64,000 nucleotides of DNA, taken from the NCBI GenBank assembly GCA_035559795.1, contig DATMAR010000003.1, positions 186,001 through 250,000 on the forward strand, written 5' to 3'. Positions 1 to 10,678 of this stretch are shown here, piece after piece (the first letter of the stretch is position 1; each line of letters opens with the position of its first letter). The DNA comes from Fimbriimonadales bacterium (GTDB lineage: Bacteria > Armatimonadota > Fimbriimonadia > Fimbriimonadales > ATM1). The position numbers and the translations under genes are program-made. Under the pieces are notes generated by a model. That model worked only from the letters and a program-made list of their open reading frames with translations. It had not been told where the DNA came from and ran no database searches.

Positions 1-1526
1 GTTTGCCATTCGAGTCCTTTCGCCCCCCACGGATTGGCGGGAGCTTTTTCACCGCAGAAGACGGACCAAATCAAGTAAGTCGCAGTGATTAGATATCCTA
101 CAGTCAAGATCGAAGCTCCTGCCGATGAAAGCACATGCAAAACTTGCCATTCTTCAGGGTAACTCGCATATCGTCTCGGCATTCCCAAATAACCGAGAAT
201 GAATTGTGGCAAGAAGGTCAAGTTGAAGCCGATGAACACGACGAGAGCGGAGAGTTTCCCGAAGGCTTCGGGATACATGCGACCCGTAATTTTAGGCCAC
301 CAGAAGTGCAATCCTCCGAGAAAGCCCATTATCGCCCCCCCAACCATAATGTAGTGGAAATGAGCGACGACGAAATAAGTATCTTGCAATGGAATATCCA
401 TTCCGAGCGAAGCGAGGTAAAGACCTGTAAGTCCGCCAATCGTAAAAAGCCCTATGAATCCCAAAGCGAAAAGCATAGGAGATTCGAAGCGCACTCTCCC
501 TTTATAGAGAGTTGCCGTCCAGTTGAAAATTTTTACAGCAGAAGGAATAGCAACTAAAAAGGTAAGAAACGAAAACACGATACTGGCGAATCGGGATTGT
601 CCGCTGGTAAACAAATGGTGTCCCCAAACTAAAAAACCGATAATAGCGATGGCAATGCTCGAATAAGCCACGAACTCGTATCCGAAGATTTTCCTGTGCG
701 AAAAGCAGGTAATCAACTCGCTGATAACGCCCATAGCGGGAAGAATCATGATGTAAACCGCAGGATGGGAGTAAAACCAGAAAAGATGCTGAAATAGAAT
801 CGGGTCTCCACCTTTTGCGGGGTCAAAAATACCGATTCCGAGAACTCGTTCCAGCCCGACTAAAAATAAAGTAATCGCAACTACCGGCGTACCGAGGACC
901 ATGATTACGCTCGTGGCGTAATGCGCCCAGACAAAGAGCGGAAGCCGATACCAAGTCATTCCGGGCGCACGCATTTTGTGAATCGTCACAATGAAGTTCA
1001 ATCCCGTAAAAATCGAGGAAAACCCTGCGATAAATGCAGCGGCGACCGTTGCGGTAACCGCTGTCTGAGCAAAACTACTGCTGTAAGGAGTGTAAAACGT
1101 CCAACCCGTATCCACACCTCCGACGACGAGGGCTCCGAATGCAATTAACCCCCCCAATGTAAAGATATACCAACTAAACAGATTCAATCTCGGAAACGCT
1201 ACATCTCTCGCGCCGATCATGAGCGGAATCAAAAAGTTTCCGAGAAATGCAGGAATGGATGGAATCAGGAAAAAGAAAATCAGAATTACGCCATGCAGTG
1301 TGAAAAGTTTGTTGTAGGTGTCCGAGGTAAAAAAGTCCGATTTAGGGGTGAGCAGTTCTAAACGAATGAGTGCCGCCATCGTTCCTCCGATGGCGAAAAA
1401 CACACAGATGGTGAGCAAATACAGAATACCGATACGTTTGTGGTCTAAAGTGAACAACCACGATTTGATGCTGTAATCTGCGTTCAGATAATTCTTTTGA
1501 ACCGTCTTACCTCCGGGTTCAGTCAT
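1..1526 (-). CDS. ctaD: Cytochrome c oxidase subunit I, A2 type (partial, 3' end outside window)
   Basis: Catalytic haem-copper subunit of the terminal oxidase; it reduces O2 and pumps protons in the inner membrane. About 508 N-terminal residues are visible and the C-terminus runs off the left edge. Seen motifs: low-spin haem ligand in FTLHGV (about H78), CuB/Tyr region [12 protein letters not shown] (about 252-263), WGHHLFTSG (about 301-309), and AHFHYIMVG further on. The glutamate of A1 oxidases (HPEVY) is absent and a Tyr-Ser pair (WFYSHP) stands there, which marks the A2 class. The ATG at 1526 overlaps the end of ctaC and is read as MTEPGGKTV. It is the last gene of the respiratory operon inside the window. 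Confidence 0.96.
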   Translation of the reverse strand, partial: MTEPGGKTVQKNYLNADYSIKSWLFTLDHKRIGILYLLTICVFFAIGGTMAALIRLELLTPKSDFFTSDTYNKLFTLHGVILIFFFLIPSIPAFLGNFLIPLMIGARDVAFPRLNLFSWYIFTLGGLIAFGALVVGGVDTGWTFYTPYSSSFAQTAVTATVAAAFIAGFSSIFTGLNFIVTIHKMRAPGMTWYRLPLFVWAHYATSVIMVLGTPVVAITLFLVGLERVLGIGIFDPAKGGDPILFQHLFWFYSHPAVYIMILPAMGVISELITCFSHRKIFGYEFVAYSSIAIAIIGFLVWGHHLFTSGQSRFASIVFSFLTFLVAIPSAVKIFNWTATLYKGRVRFESPMLFALGFIGLFTIGGLTGLYLASLGMDIPLQDTYFVVAHFHYIMVGGAIMGFLGGLHFWWPKITGRMYPEAFGKLSALVVFIGFNLTFLPQFILGYLGMPRRYASYPEEWQVLHVLSSAGASILTVGYLITATYLIWSVFCGEKAPANPWGAKGLEWQ

Positions 1527-2514
1527 TTGTTTTCTCCTTCTGAGGTTGTCTATTTTCCATAGGTTTTATTGAAAGGGATTTTATATATGCTATTAATCTT
1601 AAAACTTCTTGTTCGTCGAGTCTTCCCACATAGGTTGGCATAATGGCTTTATAACCTGCGACTCTCTGTACCTCGGGGTCATAAATCGAGCGCCGGATAT
1701 AGGCTTCATCGGCTATGACCATTCTTCCATCCGCTAAAGGTCGCTGCTTTCCGAAGATACCGATGAGATTCGGGGCTTGCTTGCCATCGGGCTTATGGCA
1801 AGAATCGCAACCTTTCACATGGAATAGTTTCTCGCCCATTTCTGCCATCGTCTCGGGTCTTTGTCCTGCACCCATACCCCACCGCACTTCTTTGAGCCAT
1901 TTCTCATAATCTGCAGGCTTCATTGCATAAACCCACCCGGTCATCTCCGAGTGTTTAGAACCGCAATACTCTGCGCAAAACAAGCGATATTTTCCAGGTT
2001 TCGTTGCGATGAACCATGCGGTTTGATAGCGTCCCGGAATCACGTCGCGTTTGATGCGAAACGCAGGAACGAAAAACGCGTGAATCACATCTTGTGAAAT
2101 CATGATTAATTTCACGGGTTTCCCCACCGGAATGTGCAATTCGTTGTTCTCTCTATGTCCCGTCGGATGCTGCAAATGCCACATCCATTGTTTACCGACC
2201 ACATAAATCGGCAAAGCGCTTTCCGTAGGTATCGGTGTGTACATATCTACGAACAATTTCGAAGCCCAAATGAAAACGGGCACGCCCATCAGAAGAGGAA
2301 TCACACTCCAAGCGATTTCGAGTTTCAAATTTCCGTGAGGGGGATTAGAACGATCTACTCTCGACCCAGCGCGATATTTCACCATCAAATAAAGCACCGA
2401 CCCGAATACAATTAAACAAAAAAGTATAGTAAGGCCGGTCAAAGTAAAATAAAGCCAATCCATTTCTTCTGCGAAATTGGATGCTCTTTCCGGAAGTAAT
2501 TCTATGCCGTTCAT
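1519..2514 (-). CDS. ctaC: Cytochrome c oxidase subunit II fused to cytochrome c (caa3 type)
   Basis: Electron-entry subunit of the terminal oxidase, 331 aa. Two N-terminal helices (about 20-45 and 68-88) anchor a periplasmic cupredoxin domain with complete CuA ligands: H145, C180, C184, H188 and M191 in [14 protein letters not shown]-terminal cytochrome c domain carries a haem motif CDSCH (236-240) and a later Met ligand candidate in IMPTYVG. The fused cytochrome defines a caa3 enzyme, so a separate soluble cytochrome c may not be needed between ACIII and the oxidase. The stop overlaps the ctaD start; the start overlaps the upstream sco gene by 4 nt. Confidence 0.96.
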   Translation of the reverse strand: MNGIELLPERASNFAEEMDWLYFTLTGLTILFCLIVFGSVLYLMVKYRAGSRVDRSNPPHGNLKLEIAWSVIPLLMGVPVFIWASKLFVDMYTPIPTESALPIYVVGKQWMWHLQHPTGHRENNELHIPVGKPVKLIMISQDVIHAFFVPAFRIKRDVIPGRYQTAWFIATKPGKYRLFCAEYCGSKHSEMTGWVYAMKPADYEKWLKEVRWGMGAGQRPETMAEMGEKLFHVKGCDSCHKPDGKQAPNLIGIFGKQRPLADGRMVIADEAYIRRSIYDPEVQRVAGYKAIMPTYVGRLDEQEVLRLIAYIKSLSIKPMENRQPQKEKTND

Positions 2515-3386
2515 CTTTCTTTCTTCTCCGTAAACGGTTCTTCACCGACAATCTCTTCTATAACTTCTTTGGGTTCTTGTCGGAACATTCGATAGATAAA
2601 AATTCCTAACGCAATAACCGTAACGAGCCCTGCGAGTTGCACGAGTCTTAATATCGCCAAACCGTATTTTCCGGTGGCAGGGTCATACACCATACAATAA
2701 AGCAGGACTTGGTCTACTAAGGTTCCGATTTTATTTTCTGCGCTTTGAACGAGCGCTAAACGCAAATCTCTCGGAGGATATTCGATGCCATAAAAATATT
2801 GCGAGATTTTCCCCTGAGGTGTAATCACGAAAATGCCAGCTGCATGAACATATTGTTTGCGTACTGGGTCGTATTTATATCGAAAACCGACCGTATCGGC
2901 GACACTTAGAATAGATTCTTGGCTACCTACGAGCAAATGCCATCCGTTCTCCGATTGGGGGCGATCGTATCTTTTGAGAATGCTTTGTTTTGTTTCCGCT
3001 GCGAGTTCGGGGGATTCCGTCGGGTCTATGCTAATCAAAACTACATCGAATTCTTTTCCCGCATCAAAAGATACGACTTTAAGAGATTCGATGATGCCTG
3101 TAATGATCCTATTACAAAGTGCTGGGCATCGATAATAAACAAGTCCCAAAATCACGGGGCGTTCGCCGAAAAACGTTGCAAGCGGAACTTCCTTTCCGTT
3201 CTCATCGAAAAATACAGTGTCCAACGGAAGTTGTTCGTCCAGGTGCTGTTCGATGGTCACTCCGCTCGTCATAGTTTGCTGTTTTTCGGTCGTATCTCTT
3301 TTCTCGGCGATAGACGGAGGGGGGGCTTGCGAGAAACTAATCGAAAGACACAGTGCAAACAGCAGCGAGGAAAATAAACTTTTCAT
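2511..3386 (-). CDS. SCO1/SenC-family copper chaperone, membrane anchored
   Basis: Thioredoxin-fold copper chaperone expected to load the CuA centre of CtaC. 291 aa: N-terminal signal-like segment (1-20), copper-binding CxxxC at C87/C91 (YYRCPALCNR), partner histidine H181 (QYVHAAG), and an unusual C-terminal membrane helix (about 250-275). It sits directly upstream of ctaC with overlapping ends, which fits the CuA role. It is one of two Sco proteins in the operon; the other (11895-12506) is shorter and N-terminally anchored. Confidence 0.9.
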   Translation of the reverse strand: MKSLFSSLLFALCLSISFSQAPPPSIAEKRDTTEKQQTMTSGVTIEQHLDEQLPLDTVFFDENGKEVPLATFFGERPVILGLVYYRCPALCNRIITGIIESLKVVSFDAGKEFDVVLISIDPTESPELAAETKQSILKRYDRPQSENGWHLLVGSQESILSVADTVGFRYKYDPVRKQYVHAAGIFVITPQGKISQYFYGIEYPPRDLRLALVQSAENKIGTLVDQVLLYCMVYDPATGKYGLAILRLVQLAGLVTVIALGIFIYRMFRQEPKEVIEEIVGEEPFTEKKER

Positions 3387-3835
3387 CGCATATCTCCTCG
3401 ATTATCTCGAGTTTGATTTTCTCTTTTTTCCCTCGAAGGTGGTGGAGATTGCGCTAATAGATCCATAGCCCTCTCGATAGGAACGCGCGCGATTCCTGCA
3501 TTTTTATCCACCCATCCATAGTTATTCAAAATCTCCTCTTCCGCACTCAGCAATTGCACCATCTCCACGGTCGGCTTTTCTTGGATTCGCGGAGCAGGCG
3601 GAATTCCTTGAACTTCTTCTTCGGTCGTCTGCAATGCTCCTAATCTTTTCGCTGCAGAATGCTCTTCGAAATAATGGAAAAGTTCTAAAGACAGCCAAAT
3701 GGAAATTGCCACGATGATAGTGAGGATAGCGAAAAAGAATGCTACGTTTCGCCGACTGAGGATATCTCTCGGCTCGTAACCGTAAGTTTCTAATACCTCG
3801 AGTTCTTTTTCTTCTTGTTTATGCACTTTCGACAA
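3383..3835 (-). CDS. Small single-helix membrane protein of the ACIII operon
   Basis: 150 aa, no assigned family. One transmembrane helix (about 31-52) follows a charged cytoplasmic N-terminus. The C-terminal half contains a segment around LLSAEEEILNNYGWVDKNAG, then RVPIERAMDLLAQ, a pattern I associate with small proteins placed after actF in other ACIII loci. It overlaps actF by 17 nt and the sco gene by 4 nt, so it is translationally coupled to both. A structural or assembly role in the ACIII-oxidase complex is inference. Confidence 0.75.
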   Translation of the reverse strand: MSKVHKQEEKELEVLETYGYEPRDILSRRNVAFFFAILTIIVAISIWLSLELFHYFEEHSAAKRLGALQTTEEEVQGIPPAPRIQEKPTVEMVQLLSAEEEILNNYGWVDKNAGIARVPIERAMDLLAQSPPPSREKRENQTRDNRGDMR

Positions 3836-4994
3836 CCTCTTGCCTGGCTAAAACATAGGAAGGAAGAAGAGGGGCTCGCTTGAGTTGGAGTAGAAAATAG
3901 AATACCCAAATTCCACCGAAAGCGAAGAACGCTGCCGCGTCGCTCCAATAAAATTGCGCACTTTCGCGATGAAACGAAGGCAAAACGAACCAAATAATAT
4001 CTGCAATTCGCATAATGACAATCCACGCGGCGACTGCGCCTAACAAACGAGGAGTCCGCTTGACGTGACTGGAAAGGAGCAAGAAAAAGGGTAAGAAGAA
4101 GTGCAAGAAGATGAGCACTCCGCCGAACCATCGCCAGTTCCCTTCGCTTCTTGCTGCGTAGTAAGTGATTTCTTCCGGCAGATTCCCCGACCATGTGATC
4201 AACAATTGCGAAAAAGACATGTATGCCCAAAGAACCACCAAAGTAAGTGTAAGGTTTCCGACGTCTCGCCAGTTTTTCCTTTCGAGAAGCGACGAAAACG
4301 GATAGCGATCGCGGACAATCACCATGAAAATTATCGCAAGCGCCAATGCGAATAAAGCCTCTCCGACGACGTTCAGTAATCCGAAAATCGTGGAATACCA
4401 ATGAGGCTCTAAAGACATCACCAAATCCGTAACTGCAATCGTGACGCAAATTACGAAAAAGACAGCGCCCGGCGCGCTCAAATTCGAACGCTTATCCGCG
4501 TAAGAAGCATCACTCGTTTCATCTTCCTTGCGTGACCACTTATTCAACCAAACCATCAATAAAAGCCAAATCCCGAAATAGATCACCGCGCGCAAGATGA
4601 AGAACGGTTGCGTCAGAAAGATCGCAGTCTTTTCTTGTAAGACTTTGTCATGAGCGACCTCTTCTGGATTCGCCCAAGGATAGATGTACTTAATCCCGAT
4701 GAAAATCGGAATGGATAGCAATGCCATCAAGGGGAGAACACGCGTTCCCGCTTCGAAAAATCGAATAATCGGATATCCCCAAGTCGCGCGAACCATGTTA
4801 TATAAAAGCGTAAGACCTAAACATCCGAGTGTCGGCGTCAACCACACCATAAAACCGAATAAATACGACTCGAAGAAACTCGTGGGATTCGCAAAATATG
4901 CGGTTGCCAACAAAGCGAAACCGACAATCCCGATAATAAGCCCAACGGTTTGCAATCGAGACGAACCAGGAAGGATTTTTTCAGTGGGTTCCAC
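3819..4994 (-). CDS. actF: ACIII subunit ActF, NrfD-like integral membrane protein
   Basis: Polytopic membrane subunit (391 aa, about ten helices) of alternative complex III, the cytochrome bc1-independent quinol:cytochrome c oxidoreductase. The ActF/ActC pair forms the membrane core of the complex. Seen: hydrophobic segments spread over the whole length, and position immediately after actE with a 14-nt overlap. Length and gene order match the family. Assignment rests on context plus overall membrane profile, since short diagnostic motifs are few. Confidence 0.9.
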   Translation of the reverse strand: MEPTEKILPGSSRLQTVGLIIGIVGFALLATAYFANPTSFFESYLFGFMVWLTPTLGCLGLTLLYNMVRATWGYPIIRFFEAGTRVLPLMALLSIPIFIGIKYIYPWANPEEVAHDKVLQEKTAIFLTQPFFILRAVIYFGIWLLLMVWLNKWSRKEDETSDASYADKRSNLSAPGAVFFVICVTIAVTDLVMSLEPHWYSTIFGLLNVVGEALFALALAIIFMVIVRDRYPFSSLLERKNWRDVGNLTLTLVVLWAYMSFSQLLITWSGNLPEEITYYAARSEGNWRWFGGVLIFLHFFLPFFLLLSSHVKRTPRLLGAVAAWIVIMRIADIIWFVLPSFHRESAQFYWSDAAAFFAFGGIWVFYFLLQLKRAPLLPSYVLARQEVVESA

Positions 4995-5655
4995 TCGTTA
5001 CCTCCTGTTGCGTTCCCTTTTCGAGTTTTTCGCGCTCTTCCGGGGAGAGTTTCATTACGGGAACGTGCTGGCTGAGTTGCAGAGCTCGGATATAGGCGAT
5101 GATTGCCCATTTGTCTTCTGCCTTTAGTTGCTTTGAAAGAACGGGATGCACTACGTCCTCCTTCGGGGGTTTCGTCTGCGGGCTCTTCTCGTAATTCGCT
5201 TTCGCCGCTTCGAAACCGCTAATAAACACATCGAAGAAATAACCAGGGGGGGCGTTTCGCAAACGCTCTTCATGGAACGATACAGGCTGTTTGTAGCCGC
5301 GCTGAACAATCATTCCCAAGCCATCGCCTGTGCGCGCATGACATGGTGAACAATAAATATTATAACGATCTCTACCCCTTTCTAAAATTGCCCGTGTAAT
5401 GGGGAAGGGAAATCGTTTCGCAATCTCTCCGTTTTCTATTCCTTTATATAAAAATTCGTCTTCCCTCAAGTATCCTCGCGGCACGGTGCCGGGAACGGGT
5501 CGCAACGCTGCTTGACGACTCTCAAAGAAATCGCTTTCGCCCAAAGTCTTGATCTTTGGCTGTTCCCACATATCGTTTCTTTGGCACGCTCCCAGAGAAA
5601 TCACCAAGAAGCCGAGCGAAACATTCAGACAATATACATAGATTCGTTTCACCAA
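4981..5655 (-). CDS. actE: ACIII subunit ActE, lipoprotein monohaem cytochrome c
   Basis: 224 aa. The N-terminus ends in a lipobox (SLGAC, C24), so the mature protein is probably a lipoprotein facing the periplasm. A conserved ActE-type block follows (MWEQPKIKTLGES), then one haem c motif CSPCH in the segment IYCSPCHARTGDGLGM. In characterised ACIII, ActE passes electrons from the pentahaem ActA toward the oxidase. It overlaps actD by 7 nt and actF by 14 nt. Confidence 0.93.
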   Translation of the reverse strand: MVKRIYVYCLNVSLGFLVISLGACQRNDMWEQPKIKTLGESDFFESRQAALRPVPGTVPRGYLREDEFLYKGIENGEIAKRFPFPITRAILERGRDRYNIYCSPCHARTGDGLGMIVQRGYKQPVSFHEERLRNAPPGYFFDVFISGFEAAKANYEKSPQTKPPKEDVVHPVLSKQLKAEDKWAIIAYIRALQLSQHVPVMKLSPEEREKLEKGTQQEVTSGTH

Positions 5656-6197
5656 TTCACCTCCGAAACGGTTTCCGCCCCTAACCCTTCTAAAAATCTT
5701 CTGGTTTCGTTGCGGTCATATTTCGAATCGGAGGATTCGATGCAAAGGAAAAACTTATCTCGCGTAGCCGATTCGAAATTCGGCGCAGCGAATAACGGAT
5801 GATGAGGAAGCGGAAGACCATTCATCACGAGCATCCCGATGACGGCACCGAAGGCAGCGGAAAGAATTCCGCATTCGAAGGTAATCGGAATGAAGGATGG
5901 CCAACTAAAATTCGGTCTGCCTCCTACGTTCATGGGAAAGTCCACAATGGAGATCCAACACTGCATGAGAAATCCCAAAGCGGCACCGATGATGCCACAC
6001 CAAAAAACGACCCAAGGAACTCGGTCATCTCGATTGTTCAAAACATCGACCAATCCCTCGAGAGCATAAGGGGTGTAGGCTTCTACTTTTTCGTATCCGA
6101 ATTCTCGCGCTTTCTTCGCGGCATTCATCAAATCTTCCGCTTCGGAAAACTGCGCAATCATGCCGTAATGGGGGGGTCGCGTCGGGTCTTTTCGCAT
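5649..6197 (-). CDS. actD: ACIII subunit ActD (DUF3341)
   Basis: 182 aa with two central transmembrane helices (about 60-80 and 100-130) and a DUF3341-like start: FSEAEDLMNAAKKAREFGYE then VEAYTPYALEGL. In ACIII structures ActD packs against the NrfD-like subunits without cofactors. It follows actC directly and overlaps actE by 7 nt. Confidence 0.92.
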   Translation of the reverse strand: MRKDPTRPPHYGMIAQFSEAEDLMNAAKKAREFGYEKVEAYTPYALEGLVDVLNNRDDRVPWVVFWCGIIGAALGFLMQCWISIVDFPMNVGGRPNFSWPSFIPITFECGILSAAFGAVIGMLVMNGLPLPHHPLFAAPNFESATRDKFFLCIESSDSKYDRNETRRFLEGLGAETVSEVNW

Positions 6198-7592
6198 TTA
6201 CACTTTCACCTCCACTTCTTTCGGCTTCTCGTGTTTCATCGAATGGAAAAGATGTTTGATTTCTGCAATGGGAATCGTCGGTAAGAACCTTACGAAAAGT
6301 ACCATTCCTGTCAAGAAGAATCCGAACGTACCAATCCAGGTGAGCCAATCCCAAATCGTCGGTGTGTACATTCCCCAAGAAGAAGGCATGTAATCTCGGT
6401 GCAAACTCGTGATAACGATTACGAAACGCTCCAGCCACATACCGGTGTTGACAACCAAACTCAAGAAGAAAAGCCAAGCGATGCTATTGCGTACGGATTT
6501 AATCCATAAAAACTGGGGCATAATCCCGTTGCAAAGGATCAGAGCCCAATAAATATTGGAATAAGGTCCTAAGGCTCGATTTTTAATCATAAACCACTCG
6601 TAAGGGTTGCCACTGTAAAAACCGTAAAACGCTTCCACGAGGTAACCATAGAAAACAATCAATCCCGTTGCGAGCATGATTCTTGCCATCCATTCCAGAT
6701 GCCGCATCGTAACCAAATCCTCTAAATGCCACCATTTGCGAATCGGAATCACGAGAGTAAGAACCATTGCGAAACCGGAATAAATGGCTCCAGCAACGAA
6801 ATAGGGCGGGAAAATCGTCGTATGCCAACCAGGGATGATGGAAACGGCGAAGTCTAAACTAACGACGGAGTGCACTGAAACGACAAGAGGTGTGGAGAGA
6901 CCTGCCAAAAGCAGATAAGCCGATTCGTAACGATGCCAATGCGATGCTGCTCCTCTCCAACCCAGCGCGAAGATGCCGGAAAGAACTTGACCCAATTTCG
7001 ATTTCGCCTTATCGCGCAAAGTGGCTAAATCCGGAATCAATCCTACGTACCAAAACAATAGTGAAACGGTCAAATATGTCGTAACCGCAAAGACGTCCCA
7101 AACGAGTGGGCTTCGGAATTGGGGCCAAACTCCTAACGCATTCGGATACGGGATGAGCCAATAGAAAATCCATGGGCGACCCAAATGCAATATAGGAAAC
7201 ATGCCCGCGCACATCACGGCGAAAAGCGTCATCGTCTCCGCGAGGCGGTTTATCGAATTTCGCCATCTTTGTCGCATCAAAAGCAAAATCGCAGAAATTA
7301 GTGTTCCTGCGTGTCCGATTCCGATCCACCAAACGAAGTTGATGATGGCGAAGCCCCATCCCACCGGGATATTCACCCCCCAAATTCCGACGCCAATGAT
7401 AAATAGCCAACCCGCGGCTACCATCAAACAAGTAAGCCCGAAAAACGCGAAGCCGAATACAATAAACCACTGACGGGGGGGCTTCTGTTCTAAGACGATA
7501 TCGCTGATTTTATCCGTTAGCGTAGCGTAGTTATGCTCGCCTTCGATGAGCACCTCTTCTTGCGTCTTATGTTTTAAGGTTTCTGTTTTCAT
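6198..7592 (-). CDS. actC: ACIII subunit ActC, NrfD-family quinone-binding membrane protein
   Basis: 464 aa with about ten membrane helices. It is an NrfD/PsrC-type subunit that carries the quinol-oxidising site next to the iron-sulfur clusters of ActB. Seen: a helix containing WWIGIGHAGTLISAIL, a typical ActC segment with a conserved His, and IFYWLIPYPN soon after. It abuts actD with no gap and lies 1 nt after actB. Confidence 0.94.
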   Translation of the reverse strand: MKTETLKHKTQEEVLIEGEHNYATLTDKISDIVLEQKPPRQWFIVFGFAFFGLTCLMVAAGWLFIIGVGIWGVNIPVGWGFAIINFVWWIGIGHAGTLISAILLLMRQRWRNSINRLAETMTLFAVMCAGMFPILHLGRPWIFYWLIPYPNALGVWPQFRSPLVWDVFAVTTYLTVSLLFWYVGLIPDLATLRDKAKSKLGQVLSGIFALGWRGAASHWHRYESAYLLLAGLSTPLVVSVHSVVSLDFAVSIIPGWHTTIFPPYFVAGAIYSGFAMVLTLVIPIRKWWHLEDLVTMRHLEWMARIMLATGLIVFYGYLVEAFYGFYSGNPYEWFMIKNRALGPYSNIYWALILCNGIMPQFLWIKSVRNSIAWLFFLSLVVNTGMWLERFVIVITSLHRDYMPSSWGMYTPTIWDWLTWIGTFGFFLTGMVLFVRFLPTIPIAEIKHLFHSMKHEKPKEVEVKV

Positions 7593-7593
7593 G

Positions 7594-10500
7594 TTATGCT
7601 TCTTCGAGTTCGGGGTTCGGATTTCTAAGTTTTGCTAAGTAAGTCGTTCTCGGAATTGTGTTCAATTCCCTCAACATGCTGTAATTATGTGGTTCTTTCT
7701 TCAGTCTTGCTATTCGACTCTTCGAATCGTTAATATCACCGAAAATAATCGCTCCTGCGGGACATGCTTGTTGACAAGCTGTCACGACCTCGCCGTCCTG
7801 GATTCTTCTATTCTCCTTCTTCGCTGTTTTTCGAGCCGCATTGATTCTTTGCACGCAGTAGGTGCATTTCTCCATCACACCACGACCGCGTACGCTTACG
7901 TTCGGGTTTTGCATCAGTTTCAAAATCGGCGTGTGATTGTCCGTATATTGTTTGAAGTTGAATCGCCGCACTTTGTAGGGACAGTTGTTCGAGCAATACC
8001 GAGTTCCCACACATCGGTTGTATATTTGCTCGTTCAAACCTTCACCGCTATGCACGGTGGCAGCGACAGGGCAAACGACTTCGCAAGGTGCTCGCTCGCA
8101 ATGCATGCACGGTACGGGTTGGTTGTAGATAAACTGAGGTTCATCGAGGTCTTTTCCTTCGTAATAACGGTCAATACGAATCCAATGCATTTCTCGTCCT
8201 CGTAAAACTTCCGTTTTTCCGACCGAAGGAATGTTGTTTTCGGATTGACAAGCGATGACGCACGCATTGCATCCCGTGCATACCGTCGTATCGATCACCA
8301 TCCCCCACGCATAATCTTTATATTCCCTTTCCGGATAAAGGGAGACATCTTCTACATGTTCGTCAACTTCTTTCGCAAACGCGGGGTTTTGGATAAATTC
8401 TTCGAGAGTTCCCGGACGCACCAGGTGTCTACCTTCGATAGAGTAATGGTATTGCGTGGTCGCTATGGGATACCGCAATGACGTGGGGATGACTTCTGCC
8501 CCCTCATCTATCCATGGTGCTGTTGTGGTTCGGAGTTTGTAGGTATCGAACCCTACTTTCGCAGCGACTCTCCCCCCCCTTGTTCTTCCATATCCCAAAC
8601 TTACCGTTAGAGTGTCTTCCGGCTGTCCCGGCATAATCCAAACGGGAATGTTTTTCAAACTCCGTCCACGATAACGCAACTCGACTAACGGCACAATTGT
8701 CCCTTGCCCCCACCCGCTGGGATGATATTTGATCCCTAATTTCTCTGCGGTTTTCGGGCTCATAAACAGCACATTGTCCCATGTGATTTTCGTAATCGGC
8801 TTAGGAAGTTCTTGGAGCCATGGGTTATTCGCAAATCTTCCGTCCCAAATCGTAGAATCAGGTCGAAATTGAATCTCGAATCCCTTTTTCTCCTTTATGG
8901 GGAGAGTTTCGAACGCTTTCTGCCAATTCGATACTAACGACACCTTTTGTATAGGAGATTTCGTTTCTGGAATGATTCCATCGTGCAGCCACCTCCGCCA
9001 GGTCTTCTCGAAATCTTCTTTCGCTGTTGGCGTTTGTTTTTCCCAATATTCTCGAACGATATCCAGCGAATTCCGTGGCTTTTCGTCCAACAACGCAGAA
9101 AGCACTTCATGAGCGGAGCGCCCAGAAAAAAGCGGCTGAATCAAAGGTTGAATAATCGAAATCGAGCCATCGTACGCACGCGCGTCGCTCCATGCTTCGA
9201 ATTCGTGTGTGAGAGGAATATGCCATTTGCACTTTTCCGATGTTTCGTCCTCGTAGACGCTCACATGAATCGGCAAGCGAACACTCTCTAAATGTTTCGA
9301 AAATTCCAAATCTACCGGAGCCGAGTAAACGGGATTTCCGCCTAAGATTATTAAGACCTCTACAAGGTCGTTCTTCATATCGCTGACGAGTTCTTGCAGC
9401 GATTCCATGTGATTGACGGGATTCGCTTCGGCAGGCTCTATGAATTCCACTGTGCTGCCGTTGTTTCCTAAAACATCGTTTATCGCGTGTGCCAAAGCAT
9501 GCACGTGAGATGGTTGGTTGTCTCCAACGATGACGATGCTCCTTCCACGGTTGTTTTCTAAATCTTTCGCTAATGCCTCAATCCATTTTCGTTCTTTTTC
9601 GCCGAAAGAGGATTCGTCCCCCCCTACGAGATTCACGCCTAATCTTCGAGCGAGCGCCATCGCAAAATCTCGAATATCCCCCCCCTTCATGCTCAAACGA
9701 TGATCTGCCATCGCTCCCGTCAGCGTCGGCGTACTCTCGACGACGTACAAACGATTCATTTTCTTTTGCTCGGAGCGGACACGTCTTTTATCGGTGAAAT
9801 CTCCCGTGTAACGAACGGTTCCTGGTCCGCAGAACAAGAAATCCGAGTCCAAAGAAAGCACGACGTCCGCTCTATCGAAACGATAAACCGCATCTACGAC
9901 TTTTCCGAATGCTTGTTTCGCTCCTAATCGCACATTGTCACGGTTGACCGGCTCATAGCAATGCCATTTCGCCTCGGGATATTGTCGAAGCAACGTGCGT
10001 ATCTGATTCGCCAAAGTCGGTGAGGTTACAGTTTCCGTTAGAATTCGCAGCGTTCTTCCTCGAATTACTTGTTGACGCTGCATTTCTAATCGAATCGCCT
10101 GCAAGAATTCATCCCAAGAGACGATTCTTCCGTCGTTCACGATGGCTTGCGACCGATCGGGGTCGTATAGTCCTAACAATGTCGCTTGCGTAAATGCATC
10201 TGTCGCTCCTAAACTCGCGGGATGGTCGGGATTACCTTCGATTTTCGTAGGTCGCCCTTCGTAACATTCAGCCAAAACGCCAGTTGCATAACCGCCGAAG
10301 GTTACGGCAGTTGCGTAATACAAAGGTTTTCCGGGAACGATTTCTTCAGGAGCTTTTACATAGGGAATTATTTTTTCCGCTAATTGAGGACGGCATGCTC
10401 CTAACCCAGCCATAGCAAGCGATGCTGCCATCACTTTCAAAAAACTGCGACGGTCTATTTCTGCATTCCATGGCGCTGTTCCTCGCGCAAACTCCCTTTC

Positions 10501-10650
10501 GTAATACTCTTTAAACTCCGGGGTTTCTGCAATTTCCTCTAAACCTCTCCAATACGCTTTACCGTTTTTCTGAGAAAGCCGTTCCCTTAAATCATTGATA
10601 TCCAATGCCTGATTATTTTCTTCGTCTTTTAGAAACTTTTGCTCAGACAT
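7594..10650 (-). CDS. actB: ACIII subunit ActB, TAT-exported molybdopterin-like plus 4Fe-4S protein
   Basis: 1018 aa. Near residue 70 a twin-arginine signal RRSFLKVMAASLAMAGLGAC ends in a lipobox-like Cys. The first about 730 residues resemble a molybdopterin oxidoreductase that in ACIII lacks the metal cofactor. The last about 290 form a ferredoxin domain with cysteine clusters CTGCNACVIAC, CMHCERAPCEVVC, CVGTRYCSNNC and CTYC...CQQACPAG, enough for several Fe-S clusters. It moves electrons from the quinol site in ActC to the haems. An ordinary single-copy act gene of full length. Confidence 0.95.
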   Translation of the reverse strand: MSEQKFLKDEENNQALDINDLRERLSQKNGKAYWRGLEEIAETPEFKEYYEREFARGTAPWNAEIDRRSFLKVMAASLAMAGLGACRPQLAEKIIPYVKAPEEIVPGKPLYYATAVTFGGYATGVLAECYEGRPTKIEGNPDHPASLGATDAFTQATLLGLYDPDRSQAIVNDGRIVSWDEFLQAIRLEMQRQQVIRGRTLRILTETVTSPTLANQIRTLLRQYPEAKWHCYEPVNRDNVRLGAKQAFGKVVDAVYRFDRADVVLSLDSDFLFCGPGTVRYTGDFTDKRRVRSEQKKMNRLYVVESTPTLTGAMADHRLSMKGGDIRDFAMALARRLGVNLVGGDESSFGEKERKWIEALAKDLENNRGRSIVIVGDNQPSHVHALAHAINDVLGNNGSTVEFIEPAEANPVNHMESLQELVSDMKNDLVEVLIILGGNPVYSAPVDLEFSKHLESVRLPIHVSVYEDETSEKCKWHIPLTHEFEAWSDARAYDGSISIIQPLIQPLFSGRSAHEVLSALLDEKPRNSLDIVREYWEKQTPTAKEDFEKTWRRWLHDGIIPETKSPIQKVSLVSNWQKAFETLPIKEKKGFEIQFRPDSTIWDGRFANNPWLQELPKPITKITWDNVLFMSPKTAEKLGIKYHPSGWGQGTIVPLVELRYRGRSLKNIPVWIMPGQPEDTLTVSLGYGRTRGGRVAAKVGFDTYKLRTTTAPWIDEGAEVIPTSLRYPIATTQYHYSIEGRHLVRPGTLEEFIQNPAFAKEVDEHVEDVSLYPEREYKDYAWGMVIDTTVCTGCNACVIACQSENNIPSVGKTEVLRGREMHWIRIDRYYEGKDLDEPQFIYNQPVPCMHCERAPCEVVCPVAATVHSGEGLNEQIYNRCVGTRYCSNNCPYKVRRFNFKQYTDNHTPILKLMQNPNVSVRGRGVMEKCTYCVQRINAARKTAKKENRRIQDGEVVTACQQACPAGAIIFGDINDSKSRIARLKKEPHNYSMLRELNTIPRTTYLAKLRNPNPELEEA

Positions 10651-10678
10651 TCGTCATCTCCGTGATATGCGATTTTTT

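Noticed and set aside
921-1148. Plus-strand frames across the respiratory island
   Set aside because: They are antisense shadows of ctaD, ctaC and act genes, with atypical composition and no motifs.
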